Part shown: positions 1 through 8,777 of the stretch, in pieces
Layout: every line of letters begins with the position of its first letter
Numbering within the stretch: the first letter of the stretch is position 1
DNA from: Escherichia whittamii
Lineage (GTDB): Bacteria; Pseudomonadota; Gammaproteobacteria; Enterobacterales; Enterobacteriaceae
Reading direction: 5' to 3'
Length of the DNA stretch: 64,000 nucleotides
Assembly (NCBI RefSeq): GCF_014836715.1
Contig: NZ_JACSQI010000002.1
Span: forward strand, 310,001-374,000
The notes under the pieces: model-generated
What the model saw: the letters and a program-made list of their open reading frames with translations, nothing else
The model's database searches: none
What the model was told of the DNA's origin: nothing
Program-made: the position numbers and the translations under genes

Positions 1-1
1 T

Positions 2-1225
2 GATTTACCCGCACCGCAGCCCCTTTTACGCCTAACTACCGACCGCGTATTGATTAAAGACAGCCCGGTATTGATTCAGTGGACGCCTTTACCGGGCAAC
101 GGCAGAGATGGCGTGATGGAGATGATCAACATCGACCTGCTGATGGCGATGTTGCTGGAGCCGCAATTGCCGCAAATAAGAACTGCCAGCCTGACGGTGG
201 CCAATCGCCATTTACTCTATGATGTTGGTCTGGTTGATTCTTTACCTCCGCTTAATGGCAATGAACGTTACCAGGTTTCATCGCAGAATTTTCCTTTTAT
301 CATCAGCGTTAGTGGACCTGGTGCGACGGCGCTGGCGTTGCACTATCTTCCCAGCCAGTTTCCACTCGCGGTACTGTTGAGTTTACTAGTGGGTTACATC
401 GCATGGTTGGCAACGGCCCATAGAATGAGCTTTTCGCGCGAGATAAATCTCGGGCTGGCGCAGCGCGAATTTGAGTTATTTTGTCAGCCCCTGCTCAATG
501 CAAGCTCGCAGCAATGTATTGGTGTAGAGATATTGCTGCGCTGGAATAATCCACGTCAGGGATGGATCTCACCGGATGTATTTATCCCCATTGCGGAAGA
601 ACATCACCTGATAGTGCCGCTTACCCGTTATGTGATGATGGAAACCATCCGTCAACTTCACGTTTTTCCAATGAGCAGCCAGTTCCACATCGGTATTAAC
701 GTCGCCCCCAGCCATTTTCGCCGTGGCATATTGTTAAAAGATCTCAATTATTACTGGTTTAGTGCTAACCCGATTCAGCAGCTAATCCTCGAAATTACCG
801 AACGCGATGCCCTGCTGGATGTCGATCACCGCATTGCACGTGAGTTGCACCGAAAAAATGTCAAGTTGGCGATCGATGATTTCGGTACTGGCAACAGTTC
901 GTTTTCATGGCTGGAAACGTTACGTCCCGACGTCCTGAAGATCGATAAGTCTTTCACCGCGGCAATTGGTTCAGACGCAGTTAACTCAACGGTGACCGAT
1001 ATCATTATTGCGCTGGGGCAAAGACTGAATATTGAACTGGTAGCGGAAGGTGTAGAAACGCAAGAACAGGCGAAGTATTTGCGCCGTCATGGAGTGCATA
1101 TTTTACAAGGGTATTTGTACGCGCAACCTATGCCGCTGCGTGATTTCCCGAAATGGCTGGCGGGCAGCCAACCGCCGCCCGCCCGGCATAACAGACACGT
1201 TACGCCCGTTATGCCATTGCGTTAG
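2..1225 (+). CDS. pdeD: PdeD (YoaD), c-di-GMP phosphodiesterase, 5'-truncated by window edge
   Basis: The reading frame is open from the first codon in the window, so the N-terminus lies outside; 407 codons remain of a protein of about 530 aa in E. coli. What is visible is the end of the periplasmic CSS-motif sensor domain, one membrane segment around FPLAVLLSLLVGYIAW, and a complete EAL domain. EAL signatures are present: EIL in place of EAL, the Asn of NVAPSHF, EITE, DDFGTG, KIDKSF, AEGVET and QGYLYAQP. The metal ligands and catalytic glutamate therefore look intact and the protein should hydrolyse cyclic di-GMP to pGpG at the inner membrane. It converges with yoaE, leaving 2 bases between the stops. 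Confidence 0.93.
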   Translation, partial: DLPAPQPLLRLTTDRVLIKDSPVLIQWTPLPGNGRDGVMEMINIDLLMAMLLEPQLPQIRTASLTVANRHLLYDVGLVDSLPPLNGNERYQVSSQNFPFIISVSGPGATALALHYLPSQFPLAVLLSLLVGYIAWLATAHRMSFSREINLGLAQREFELFCQPLLNASSQQCIGVEILLRWNNPRQGWISPDVFIPIAEEHHLIVPLTRYVMMETIRQLHVFPMSSQFHIGINVAPSHFRRGILLKDLNYYWFSANPIQQLILEITERDALLDVDHRIARELHRKNVKLAIDDFGTGNSSFSWLETLRPDVLKIDKSFTAAIGSDAVNSTVTDIIIALGQRLNIELVAEGVETQEQAKYLRRHGVHILQGYLYAQPMPLRDFPKWLAGSQPPPARHNRHVTPVMPLR

Positions 1226-1227
1226 TG

Positions 1228-2784
1228 TTATTCGTCTTCATCGTGCGGCGGTTGCTCTTTAACAATGCGAACCAGATCAACACGATAATCATTAGCTTCT
1301 ACGATGGTAATATGCAGCGGTCCAACATCGATCACGTCGCCTGCGCGAGGAATGTGACCATTTGCAGAAATGACCAGACCTGCAACCGTCGCAATATCAT
1401 CATCATCGGCAAGGTGCTCAACATCAAGCGCCTGCTGTAAGGCATGTAAGTCTGTACCACCTTTTACCAGCCAGCCATCACCATCGGTAACAATTTCCGG
1501 CGTTTCATCTGCATCCGGAAACTCACCCGCAATGGCTTCCAGTACATCCAGCGGTGTAACCAGACCTTGCACCACACCAAACTCGTTGGTAACGATAACA
1601 AAACTACCGCGAGCACGGCGCAACACACCCAGCAGATTAATAGGATCGAGGGTTTCCGGAACGATTATCGCCGGAGAAGCCGAAGCAATCGCCGTCACGT
1701 CAACACCAACTTCCAGCGCAACCAGCAGTTCTTTGGCACGCACAATACCGATGATTTCATCCAGTTCACCACGACATACCGGAAACAGGCTGTGCGGTGA
1801 AGAGAGTAGTTGCTGGCGGATTTCATCAACGCCAAGGTTCGCATCTACCCAACTGATTTCGCCACGTGGTGTCATAATACCGCGCAGAGAGCGTGACGCC
1901 AAAGTCAGTACGCCGTTAATCATATAACGCTCTTCTTCGGCAAAGGCACCTTCCGGAACCGGAATTGCCACTGGGTTATCGGCATCGTGCTGAATATTTG
2001 CCTGACGTTTCCCCCCCATCAAACGCAGAATGGCATCGGCGGTACGCGCACGCAGCGGTAATGTCGACTGATGGCGAATAAAGTTACGGCGCGCAATCTG
2101 GTTAAACACTTCGATGATGATCGAGAATCCAATTGCTGCATACAGGTAGCCTTTTGGAATATGGAAACCAAAACCTTCAGCTACAAGGCTCAGACCTATC
2201 ATCAACAGGAAGCTCAAACAGAGCACCACAACTGTTGGATGCTGGTTAACGAATCGCGTCAGCGGTTTCGATGCCAGCAACATAACCGCCATCGCAATCA
2301 CTACCGCAGCCATCATTACCGGCAGATGGTTGACCATCCCTACGGCAGTAATCACTGCATCCAGCGAGAAGACAGCGTCAAGGATGACAATCTGCGTGAC
2401 GACCACCCAGAAACTGGCATAACCTTTACCGTGACCGGAATCATGATCGCGGTTTTCCAGCCGCTCATGCAACTCAGTTGTCGCTTTGAACAGCAAGAAT
2501 ATCCCCCCGAACAGCATAATCAGATCGCGCCCGGAGAAAGAAAAATCCATTACGGTAAAGAGTGGTTTGGTCAGCGTGACCATCCATGAAATAAGCGATA
2601 ACAGCCCCAGGCGCATAATCAACGCCAGCGACAGCCCCAACAAACGCGCTTTATCACGTTGTTTCGGCGGCAGTTTATCGGCAAGGATGGCGATAAAAAC
2701 CAGGTTATCGATACCCAACACGATTTCAAGGACGACAAGCGTGAGCAGCCCCGCCCAAACCGAGGGATCCATTAAGAATTCCAT
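1228..2784 (-). CDS. yoaE: YoaE, TerC-family membrane protein with CBS pair and CorC/HlyC domain
   Basis: The product is 518 aa, the E. coli length. The first ~235 residues form a multi-pass TerC-type membrane domain with acidic intramembrane motifs ([11 protein letters not shown] and [10 protein letters not shown]). A cytosolic CBS-domain pair (about 300-430) and a C-terminal CorC_HlyC transporter-associated domain follow, ending in an acidic tail. The family is related to Mn/metal exporters such as Alx, but a substrate for YoaE is not established to my knowledge. The ATG at 2784 has an AGGAG ribosome site 7 bases upstream. It is transcribed away from manXYZ, with which it shares a long intergenic region. 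Metal export is only an inference from the family. Confidence 0.93.
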   Translation of the reverse strand: MEFLMDPSVWAGLLTLVVLEIVLGIDNLVFIAILADKLPPKQRDKARLLGLSLALIMRLGLLSLISWMVTLTKPLFTVMDFSFSGRDLIMLFGGIFLLFKATTELHERLENRDHDSGHGKGYASFWVVVTQIVILDAVFSLDAVITAVGMVNHLPVMMAAVVIAMAVMLLASKPLTRFVNQHPTVVVLCLSFLLMIGLSLVAEGFGFHIPKGYLYAAIGFSIIIEVFNQIARRNFIRHQSTLPLRARTADAILRLMGGKRQANIQHDADNPVAIPVPEGAFAEEERYMINGVLTLASRSLRGIMTPRGEISWVDANLGVDEIRQQLLSSPHSLFPVCRGELDEIIGIVRAKELLVALEVGVDVTAIASASPAIIVPETLDPINLLGVLRRARGSFVIVTNEFGVVQGLVTPLDVLEAIAGEFPDADETPEIVTDGDGWLVKGGTDLHALQQALDVEHLADDDDIATVAGLVISANGHIPRAGDVIDVGPLHITIVEANDYRVDLVRIVKEQPPHDEDE

Positions 2785-3245
2785 GACAAGCTCCTGCTTA
2801 AGGAATAGCTAATCGACGCCAGAAATAATGCAGGCGAAACGAGAAAATACAAACAAAAGGTGCGGCAAAAAATGCCAATAAGGCAGGCGCTATTTGGCCT
2901 GATGCTGAAGTGACGTCGGTGACGATCCATACTGCGGGCTGCTGCCCCATACTCCTTGGTTGTTAAACGGGAGTTAAACATATCAGAGAGATCTCTGATT
3001 TGGCAAAGATTTACCTTCCTTTGCAAAGGAATGTGACAACATTTTTTACTCTTTCGGAATTTTGTCAATTCAAAGTTAATTTACGGATCTTCATCACATA
3101 AAATATTTTTTTCGATATCTAAAATAAATCGCGAGGCACAGGGGGTTTCTGGTTGTAGCCCTTATCTGAATCGATTCGATTGTGGACGACGATTCAAAAA
3201 TACATCTGGCACGTTGAGATGTTAACAATAATAAGGAGGTAGCAA
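2785..3245. promoter_or_regulatory. yoaE-manX intergenic control region
   Basis: These 461 bp separate divergent yoaE and manX. Around 3070-3145 lies an A/T-rich element (TTTTTTTCGATATCTAAAATAA) resembling the Mlc/NagC operators known in front of manXYZ, next to a half CRP-like site ending TCACAT near 3096. The manX ribosome site is a strong AAGGAGG at 3233-3239. Family knowledge says manXYZ is repressed by Mlc and activated by CRP-cAMP; exact operator boundaries here are my estimate. The open frame on the minus strand at 2772-3068 shows no family features and I do not call it. Confidence 0.55.
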
Positions 3246-4217
3246 GTGACCATTGCTATTGTTATAGGCACACATGGTTGGGCTGCAGAGCAGTTGCTTA
3301 AAACGGCAGAGATGCTGTTAGGCGAGCAGGAAAACGTTGGCTGGATCGATTTTGTTCCAGGCGAAAATGCCGAAACGCTAATCGAAAAGTACAACGCTCA
3401 GTTGGCAAAACTCGACACCACTAAAGGCGTGCTGTTTCTCGTTGATACATGGGGAGGCAGTCCGTTCAATGCTGCCAGCCGCATTGTCGTCGACAAAGAG
3501 CATTATGAAGTGATCGCAGGCGTTAACATTCCAATGCTAGTGGAAACGTTAATGGCTCGTGATGATGACCCAAGCTTTGACGAGCTGGTAGCTCTGGCCG
3601 TAGAAACAGGCCGCGAAGGTGTGAAAGCACTGAAAGCGAAACCAGTTGAAAAAGCCGCTCCAGCCCCCGCCGCAGCGGCACCGAAAGCGGCTCCTGCTCC
3701 GGCAAAACCGATGGGACCAAACGACTATATGGTAATTGGCCTCGCGCGTATCGACGACCGTTTGATTCACGGTCAGGTTGCTACCCGCTGGACCAAAGAA
3801 ACTAATGTCTCCCGTATCATCGTAGTTAGTGATGAAGTGGCTGCGGATACCGTTCGTAAGACACTGCTCACCCAGGTTGCACCTCCCGGCGTAACAGCGC
3901 ATGTAGTTGATGTCGCCAAAATGATTCGCGTCTACAACAACCCGAAATATGCGGGCGAACGCGTGATGCTGTTATTTACCAACCCGACAGATGTTGAGCG
4001 TCTCGTTGAAGGCGGCGTGAAAATCACCTCAGTCAACGTCGGTGGTATGGCATTCCGTCAGGGCAAAACCCAGGTGAATAACGCGGTTTCGGTTGATGAA
4101 AAAGATATCGAAGCATTCAAGAAACTGAATGCGCGCGGTATCGAGCTGGAAGTCCGTAAGGTTTCCACCGATCCGAAACTGAAAATGATGGATTTGATCA
4201 GCAAAATCGATAAATAA
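3246..4217 (+). CDS. manX: ManX, mannose PTS enzyme IIAB
   Basis: The 323-aa cytoplasmic subunit of the mannose/glucose/glucosamine phosphotransferase permease relays phosphate from HPr to the sugar. The N-terminal IIA domain carries the phosphorylated His10 in GTHGW. An Ala/Pro-rich hinge (about 133-155, repeats of APAPAAAAPKAAP type) links it to the IIB domain, whose active His sits in DDRLIHGQV. Translation starts at a GTG with an AAGGAGG site 6 bases upstream. It is the first gene of manXYZ, 62 bp before manY. In E. coli the mRNA is a target of the sugar-stress small RNA SgrS; I did not verify pairing here. Confidence 0.97.
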   Translation: MTIAIVIGTHGWAAEQLLKTAEMLLGEQENVGWIDFVPGENAETLIEKYNAQLAKLDTTKGVLFLVDTWGGSPFNAASRIVVDKEHYEVIAGVNIPMLVETLMARDDDPSFDELVALAVETGREGVKALKAKPVEKAAPAPAAAAPKAAPAPAKPMGPNDYMVIGLARIDDRLIHGQVATRWTKETNVSRIIVVSDEVAADTVRKTLLTQVAPPGVTAHVVDVAKMIRVYNNPKYAGERVMLLFTNPTDVERLVEGGVKITSVNVGGMAFRQGKTQVNNAVSVDEKDIEAFKKLNARGIELEVRKVSTDPKLKMMDLISKIDK

Positions 4218-4279
4218 CGTATTGCGTTGATTATCAATCAGTTTTCACACTTAAGTCTTACGTAAACAGGAGAAGTACA

Positions 4280-5080
4280 ATGGAGATTACCGCTCTTCAA
4301 ATTGTGCTGGTATTTATCGTAGCCTGTATCGCAGGTATGGGATCAATCCTCGATGAATTTCAGTTTCACCGTCCTTTAATCGCGTGTACCCTGGTGGGCA
4401 TCGTTCTTGGGGATATGAAAACCGGTATTATTATCGGTGGTACCCTGGAAATGATCGCTCTGGGCTGGATGAACATTGGTGCAGCTGTTGCACCTGACGC
4501 CGCTCTGGCATCTATCATTTCTACCATTCTGGTTATCGCTGGTCATCAGAGCATCGGTGCCGGTATCGCGCTGGCAATTCCGCTGGCAGCAGCAGGCCAG
4601 GTTCTGACCATTATCGTTCGTACTATTACCGTTGCTTTCCAGCACGCTGCGGATAAGGCAGCTGAAAACGGTAACCTGACGGCTATTTCATGGATCCACG
4701 TTTCCTCTCTGTTCCTGCAAGCAATGCGTGTGGCTATTCCAGCCGTTATCGTTGCGCTTTCTGTTGGTACCAGTGAAGTTCAAAACATGCTGAACGCCAT
4801 TCCGGAAGTGGTGACCAATGGTCTGAACATTGCCGGTGGCATGATCGTGGTAGTTGGTTATGCGATGGTTATCAACATGATGCGTGCTGGCTACCTGATG
4901 CCGTTCTTCTACCTCGGCTTTGTAACCGCAGCATTCACCAACTTTAACCTGGTTGCTCTGGGTGTAATTGGTACTGTTATGGCAGTGCTCTACATCCAAC
5001 TTAGCCCGAAATATAACCGCGTAGCCGGTGCGCCTGTTCAGGCTGCTGGTAACAACGATCTCGATAACGAACTGGACTAA
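4280..5080 (+). CDS. manY: ManY, mannose PTS enzyme IIC
   Basis: This 266-aa integral membrane subunit forms part of the sugar translocation channel of the mannose PTS. The sequence is a run of hydrophobic helices with the IIC-Man hallmarks ILDEFQFHRPL and GGTLEMIALGWMNIGAA. The C-terminal tail is polar (NNDLDNELD). An AGGAG site precedes the ATG. It lies between manX (62 bp) and manZ (start 12 bp after its stop) and should be co-transcribed. In E. coli the IIC-IID pair is also used as an entry route by lambda DNA and by some bacteriocins. Confidence 0.97.
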   Translation: MEITALQIVLVFIVACIAGMGSILDEFQFHRPLIACTLVGIVLGDMKTGIIIGGTLEMIALGWMNIGAAVAPDAALASIISTILVIAGHQSIGAGIALAIPLAAAGQVLTIIVRTITVAFQHAADKAAENGNLTAISWIHVSSLFLQAMRVAIPAVIVALSVGTSEVQNMLNAIPEVVTNGLNIAGGMIVVVGYAMVINMMRAGYLMPFFYLGFVTAAFTNFNLVALGVIGTVMAVLYIQLSPKYNRVAGAPVQAAGNNDLDNELD

Positions 5081-5092
5081 CAGGTGAGCGAA

Positions 5093-5944
5093 ATGGTTGA
5101 TACAACTAAAACTACCACCGAGAAAAAACTCACTCCGAGTGATATTCGTGGCGTCTTCCTGCGTTCTAACCTCTTCCAGGGTTCATGGAACTTCGAACGT
5201 ATGCAGGCGCTGGGCTTCTGCTTCTCTATGGTGCCGGCGATTCGTCGCCTCTACCCGGAGAACAACGATGCCCGTAAACAGGCGATAAAACGTCACCTAG
5301 AATTCTTTAACACCCAACCGTTCGTGGCGGCGCCAATTCTGGGCGTAACCCTGGCGCTGGAAGAACAGCGTGCTAACGGTGCAGAGATCGACGATGGCGC
5401 AATCAACGGTATCAAAGTAGGTCTTATGGGGCCGCTGGCAGGTGTAGGCGACCCAATCTTCTGGGGTACGGTACGTCCGGTATTCGCAGCGCTGGGCGCC
5501 GGTATCGCGATGAGCGGCAGTCTGTTAGGTCCGTTGCTGTTCTTTATCCTGTTTAACCTGGTACGTCTGGCAACGCGCTACTACGGCGTTGCATATGGTT
5601 ACTCCAAGGGCATCGATATCGTTAAAGATATGGGCGGCGGCTTCCTGCAAAAACTGACGGAAGGGGCGTCTATTCTCGGCCTGTTTGTCATGGGGGCATT
5701 GGTTAACAAGTGGACACATGTCAACATTCCGCTAGTCGTCTCTCGCATCACCGACCAGACGGGTAAAGAGCACGTTACCACTGTACAGACCATTCTTGAC
5801 CAGTTAATGCCGGGCCTGGTGCCGCTGCTGCTGACCTTCGCCTGTATGTGGCTGCTGCGCAAAAAAGTTAACCCGTTGTGGATCATCGTTGGCTTCTTCG
5901 TCATCGGTATCGCTGGTTACGCTTGCGGCCTGCTGGGACTGTAA
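5093..5944 (+). CDS. manZ: ManZ, mannose PTS enzyme IID
   Basis: The 283-aa partner of ManY completes the membrane part of the mannose permease. IID-family features are the N-terminal FLRSNLFQGSWNFERMQ amphipathic region, the central GLMGPLAGVGDPIFWGT motif, and hydrophobic helices in the C-terminal half. I chose the ATG at 5093 because AGGTGAG lies at proper distance before it; the in-frame GTG at 5084 is itself part of that ribosome site. A few substitutions near the N-terminus (TTK, LTPSD, NNDARKQAIK) differ from the K-12 protein as I recall it. A strong terminator follows 17 bases after the stop. Confidence 0.97.
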   Translation: MVDTTKTTTEKKLTPSDIRGVFLRSNLFQGSWNFERMQALGFCFSMVPAIRRLYPENNDARKQAIKRHLEFFNTQPFVAAPILGVTLALEEQRANGAEIDDGAINGIKVGLMGPLAGVGDPIFWGTVRPVFAALGAGIAMSGSLLGPLLFFILFNLVRLATRYYGVAYGYSKGIDIVKDMGGGFLQKLTEGASILGLFVMGALVNKWTHVNIPLVVSRITDQTGKEHVTTVQTILDQLMPGLVPLLLTFACMWLLRKKVNPLWIIVGFFVIGIAGYACGLLGL

Positions 5945-5960
5945 TACTGTTGTACACTAC

Positions 5961-5987
5961 CGGGGCCTTTTGGCCCCGTTTTTTTAT
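5961..5987 (+). terminator. manXYZ intrinsic terminator
   Basis: The GGGGCC / GGCCCC stem with a short T-rich loop is followed by seven T. It ends the man operon; yobD starts 12 bases further on and may depend on readthrough or its own start. Confidence 0.88.
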
Positions 5988-5998
5988 CTGGAGGATTA

Positions 5999-6457
5999 AT
6001 GACAATCACGGAACTGGTACTGATTCTGTTCATCGCCGCACTGCTTGCTTTTGCGATATACGATCAGTTCATCATGCCCCGCCGCAACGGCCCCACCCTG
6101 CTGGCAATTCCTTTGCTGCGGCGCGGTCGTATCGATAGCGTTATCTTCGTCGGGCTGATTGTCATTCTTATCTACAATAATGTGACCAGTCATGGCGCAC
6201 AAATAACCACCTGGTTATTAAGTGCACTGGCGTTAATGGGCTTTTATATTTTCTGGATCCGCGTTCCGAAGATCATCTTTAAACAGAAAGGTTTTTTCTT
6301 CGCCAATGTCTGGATTGAATATAGCCGGATAAAAGCAATGAACTTATCGGAAGATGGTGTCCTGGTCATGCAATTAGAACAGCGTCGGTTGTTAATCCGC
6401 GTTCGAAATATCGACGATCTGGAAAAAATTTATAAACTTCTTGTTTCTGCTCAATAA
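5999..6457 (+). CDS. yobD: YobD, DUF986 inner-membrane protein
   Basis: The 152-aa protein has an N-terminal hydrophobic helix ([20 protein letters not shown]), then two more around 45-60 and 68-85, and a cytosolic C-terminal half of about 65 residues rich in charged amino acids. It matches the UPF0266/DUF986 family by sequence; no biochemical function is known to me. A GGAGG site lies 5 bases before the ATG. It sits directly after the manXYZ terminator, so it may be expressed partly by readthrough. Confidence 0.93.
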   Translation: MTITELVLILFIAALLAFAIYDQFIMPRRNGPTLLAIPLLRRGRIDSVIFVGLIVILIYNNVTSHGAQITTWLLSALALMGFYIFWIRVPKIIFKQKGFFFANVWIEYSRIKAMNLSEDGVLVMQLEQRRLLIRVRNIDDLEKIYKLLVSAQ

Positions 6458-6463
6458 GTTATA

Positions 6464-6523
6464 TCTTTAGCCAAAGCTATGTGAAGTGTATTTTTAATAA
6501 CCAGACATAGCTTAGGCTATATT
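6464..6523 (+). promoter_or_regulatory. MntR-type operator pair upstream of mntP
   Basis: Two inverted copies of an MntR-like box occur at 6464-6483 and 6504-6523. The second (GACATAGCTTAGGCTATATT) matches the mntH-type box AACATAGCAAAGGCTATGTT at 16 of 20 positions. The first, read on the other strand, matches at about 12. The arms TAGCCAAAGCTATGT and ACATAGCTTAGGCTA are complementary at 14 of 15 positions. MntR with Mn is known to activate mntP. That the consensus applies here is from memory of the mntH operator. Confidence 0.72.
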
Positions 6524-6642
6524 ATCTCTTCGATAATTTGTTATTTATTTTAACGTTTCATTGATATATAAATCTAAATGAAAATCGTTATCAACAAAAC
6601 AATGGAATAATATATCCGCCCATTGTTTTATATTCTCAAAAT

Positions 6643-6872
6643 ATGTTAAGGTTGCGCCCTCATTTGGGGAGTAGCCGATTTCCAGACTCCGGAAATGTAC
6701 GTGTCAACATACTCGTTGCAAAACGTGGCACGTACGGACTGAACATTTTCAGTCAGGCGAGACCATATGCACATCAATCGCTATGCCTGCATGAGCGCGT
6801 TTTGTCGTTCATGTGTGCATGTTTGCGGGGGGCGGAGATGTGTTTTATGGATACCCCGGTCAGGACGTTGTC
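6643..6872 (+). ncRNA. yybP-ykoY Mn2+ riboswitch leader of mntP
   Basis: The long mntP 5' leader contains the yybP-ykoY aptamer hallmark GGGGAGTAGCCGATTTCC near 6665-6682. Hairpins follow (ACGTG...CACGTACG around 6698-6736; CTGAAC...TTTTCAGTC around 6738-6755), then GGCGAGACC. This class senses Mn2+ and in E. coli mntP opens the ribosome site when Mn is high. The last 60 bases before the ATG hold a G-rich stretch GCGGGGGGCGGAGATG that could pair with upstream segments as the switching helix. Exact 5' end is an estimate. Confidence 0.85.
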
Positions 6873-7439
6873 ATGAATATCACTGCTACTGTTCTTCTTG
6901 CTTTTGGTATGTCGATGGATGCCTTCGCTGCATCAATCGGTAAAGGTGCCACCCTCCATAAACCGAAATTTTCTGAAGCCCTGAGAACCGGCCTTATTTT
7001 TGGTGCCGTCGAAACGCTGACGCCGCTGATCGGCTGGGGTATGGGCATGCTGGCTAGCCGCTTTGTCCTCGAATGGAACCACTGGATCGCATTCATCCTG
7101 CTGATATTCCTCGGCGGAAGAATGATTATTGAGGGTTTTCGCGGTGGAGATGATGAAGATGAAGAGCCACGCCGCCGTCATGGCTTCTGGTTGCTGGTGA
7201 CTACCGCGATTGCCACCAGCCTGGATGCGATGGCTGTTGGTGTAGGTCTGGCCTTTTTGCAAGTCAACATTATCGCAACCGCGCTGGCAATTGGTTGTGC
7301 AACGTTGATTATGTCGACATTAGGGATGATGATTGGCCGCTTTATCGGTCCGATTCTCGGAAAAAAAGCGGAAATTCTTGGCGGACTGGTGCTGATTGGC
7401 ATCGGCGTCCAGATCCTCTGGACGCACTACCACGGTTAA
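6873..7439 (+). CDS. mntP: MntP, manganese exporter
   Basis: This 188-aa inner-membrane Mn2+ efflux pump has six predicted helices arranged as two related halves. Each half holds an acidic intramembrane motif: [12 protein letters not shown] in helix 1 and [11 protein letters not shown] in helix 4. A polar loop rich in Asp/Glu/Arg ([13 protein letters not shown]) lies between the halves. The ATG at 6873 gives the family length; the frame is open for 20 codons upstream but that stretch is riboswitch leader. The stop overlaps the convergent rlmA stop by 4 bases. Control is by MntR and the Mn riboswitch. Confidence 0.96.
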   Translation: MNITATVLLAFGMSMDAFAASIGKGATLHKPKFSEALRTGLIFGAVETLTPLIGWGMGMLASRFVLEWNHWIAFILLIFLGGRMIIEGFRGGDDEDEEPRRRHGFWLLVTTAIATSLDAMAVGVGLAFLQVNIIATALAIGCATLIMSTLGMMIGRFIGPILGKKAEILGGLVLIGIGVQILWTHYHG

Positions 7440-8245
7440 TTTGTTCGCTGCCAGAGGTGAATATTAAAGTCCGTCTGGCAGTCGAATACTTCTTTTGCCA
7501 CCAACGTTTGCCAGACATCTGGCTTCGCACGCCAGGCAAACGGCGTCATCTGTAACAACGCGACGGCTTCATCGCCGCGAAGACGCATCGGATACCGCAG
7601 TTCATCGCTCTGCTGTAATACAAAACCTTCCAGTTGTTCAGTATGGGGTGCATGCAGAAGTACTTCGTCGTAAATCAGCCCTTTCAACTCTATTAAATGT
7701 CGTGGCCCAGGGGTAACGGTAATTACCCACCCTCCCGGTTTGACGACACGCGCTAACTCTTCTGCTTTGCATGGCGCGTAGATGCGAATAATGGCATCCA
7801 TACTGGCATCGGCAAAAGGCAGACGGTGGCTGGAAGCGACACAAAAGGTAACCTGCTTATAGCGTTTCGCCGCTGCTTTAATTGCCACCTTAGAGACATC
7901 AAGACCAAAGATTGTCACTTCTGGTAATGCATCGGCAAAAGCATGAGTGTAATACCCTTCCCCACAGCCAATATCCAGCACCGCGGTTGCGTGCTCATTA
8001 AGGCATTCACGCAATTGAGCGACTATCGCATCACGAAGCGGCTGGTAATGACCGGCATCTAAAAAAGTACGTCGCGCCTGCATCATTTCCGCGCTGTCGC
8101 CTGGATCGCGGGATCGTTTATATTGAACGGGCAGCAAATTGACATATCCCTCTTTCGCCATATCAAATTGATGCCGCTGGGGACAGATATAGCTATTTTT
8201 TTCAAGCGATAGAGGCTGATGGCAAAGTGGACAGGAAAACGACAT
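7436..8245 (-). CDS. rlmA: RlmA (RrmA), 23S rRNA m1G745 methyltransferase
   Basis: The 269-aa protein methylates N1 of G745 in 23S rRNA using S-adenosylmethionine. An N-terminal zinc site is visible as C5, C8, C21 and H25 (CPLC...CPQRH). The Rossmann SAM-binding core contains [13 protein letters not shown], the acidic end of strand 2 (GLDVSK) and [17 protein letters not shown]. The C-terminal part covers the RNA-binding cleft. It is convergent with mntP and lies downstream of cspC on the same strand but beyond the cspC terminator. Confidence 0.95.
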   Translation of the reverse strand: MSFSCPLCHQPLSLEKNSYICPQRHQFDMAKEGYVNLLPVQYKRSRDPGDSAEMMQARRTFLDAGHYQPLRDAIVAQLRECLNEHATAVLDIGCGEGYYTHAFADALPEVTIFGLDVSKVAIKAAAKRYKQVTFCVASSHRLPFADASMDAIIRIYAPCKAEELARVVKPGGWVITVTPGPRHLIELKGLIYDEVLLHAPHTEQLEGFVLQQSDELRYPMRLRGDEAVALLQMTPFAWRAKPDVWQTLVAKEVFDCQTDFNIHLWQRTN

Positions 8246-8335
8246 GAAAACTCCGGCAGGATACTAAATGCCGCAAGTGTAACGCGAATCGCGCTGCGGG
8301 CAAATATTCGAAGGCCGGAAGCGAGCATTTAACAA

Positions 8336-8368
8336 AGTAAAAAGCCTCGCTTTACGACGAGGCTTTAT
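8336..8368 (-). terminator. cspC terminator
   Basis: Read on the minus strand, AAAGCCTCG and CGAGGCTTT form a 9-bp stem followed by TTTACTTTG. It lies 44 bases after the cspC stop. Confidence 0.85.
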
Positions 8369-8411
8369 AGCGAGATTGAAGTGCGTTAACACTTCAGATC
8401 AGTGAATTCGA

Positions 8412-8621
8412 TCAGATAGCGGTTACGTTAACAGCTGCCGGACCTTTCTGGCCGTCCTGAATTTCGAACTCAACGTTCTGGCCTTCGGCCAGAGTTTTGA
8501 AACCATTACCCTGGATAGCGGAGAAGTGTACGAACACATCTTTGCTGCCATCAGCCGGAGTAATGAAGCCAAAACCTTTAGACTCGTTGAACCACTTAAC
8601 CTGACCTTTAATCTTTGCCAT
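8412..8621 (-). CDS. cspC: CspC, cold-shock-family RNA-binding protein
   Basis: The 69-aa single cold-shock domain has both nucleic-acid-binding motifs: RNP1 as KGFGFI and RNP2 as VFVHF. It binds single-stranded RNA and in E. coli is expressed at 37 C, acting as an RNA chaperone/antiterminator that stabilises rpoS mRNA. The ribosome site AAGGA lies 9-10 bases before the ATG. It follows yobF in the same transcription unit. A terminator at 8336-8368 ends the unit. Confidence 0.97.
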
Positions 8622-8660
8622 TTGAAAAATTCCTTAGATTGTTTTCTTCGCCCGCAGGCA

Positions 8661-8777
8661 TTACAGAGATAAAACTGACACATTACTGCTTGAGGCACTA
8701 ATATAAGGTTCGGCAGAGAAGCGGTATTCAACGACAACGTGTTTACTCAGGACTTCTTTACTGAAAATGCCACACAT
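8661..8777 (-). CDS. yobF: YobF, small stress protein, C-terminally shortened
   Basis: The ATG at 8777 opens a 38-codon frame beginning [20 protein letters not shown]. It is the small gene upstream of cspC. The E. coli protein, as I recall it, is 47 aa and ends LCLRAKKTI. Here a TAA replaces the expected TTA (Leu) codon at 8661-8663, while the next eight codons (CLRAKKTI) and the ancestral stop at 8634-8636 remain in frame. The protein therefore loses nine residues. The distance to the cspC ATG grows from 12 to 39 bases, which could weaken translational coupling. YobF function is unknown; it is reported as stress-induced. Confidence 0.8.
   Translation of the reverse strand: MCGIFSKEVLSKHVVVEYRFSAEPYISASSSNVSVLSL

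Noticed and set aside
2772..3068. A 98-codon minus-strand frame upstream of yoaE
   Set aside because: It overlaps the yoaE start in another frame, lacks a ribosome site and covers the yoaE-manX control region.
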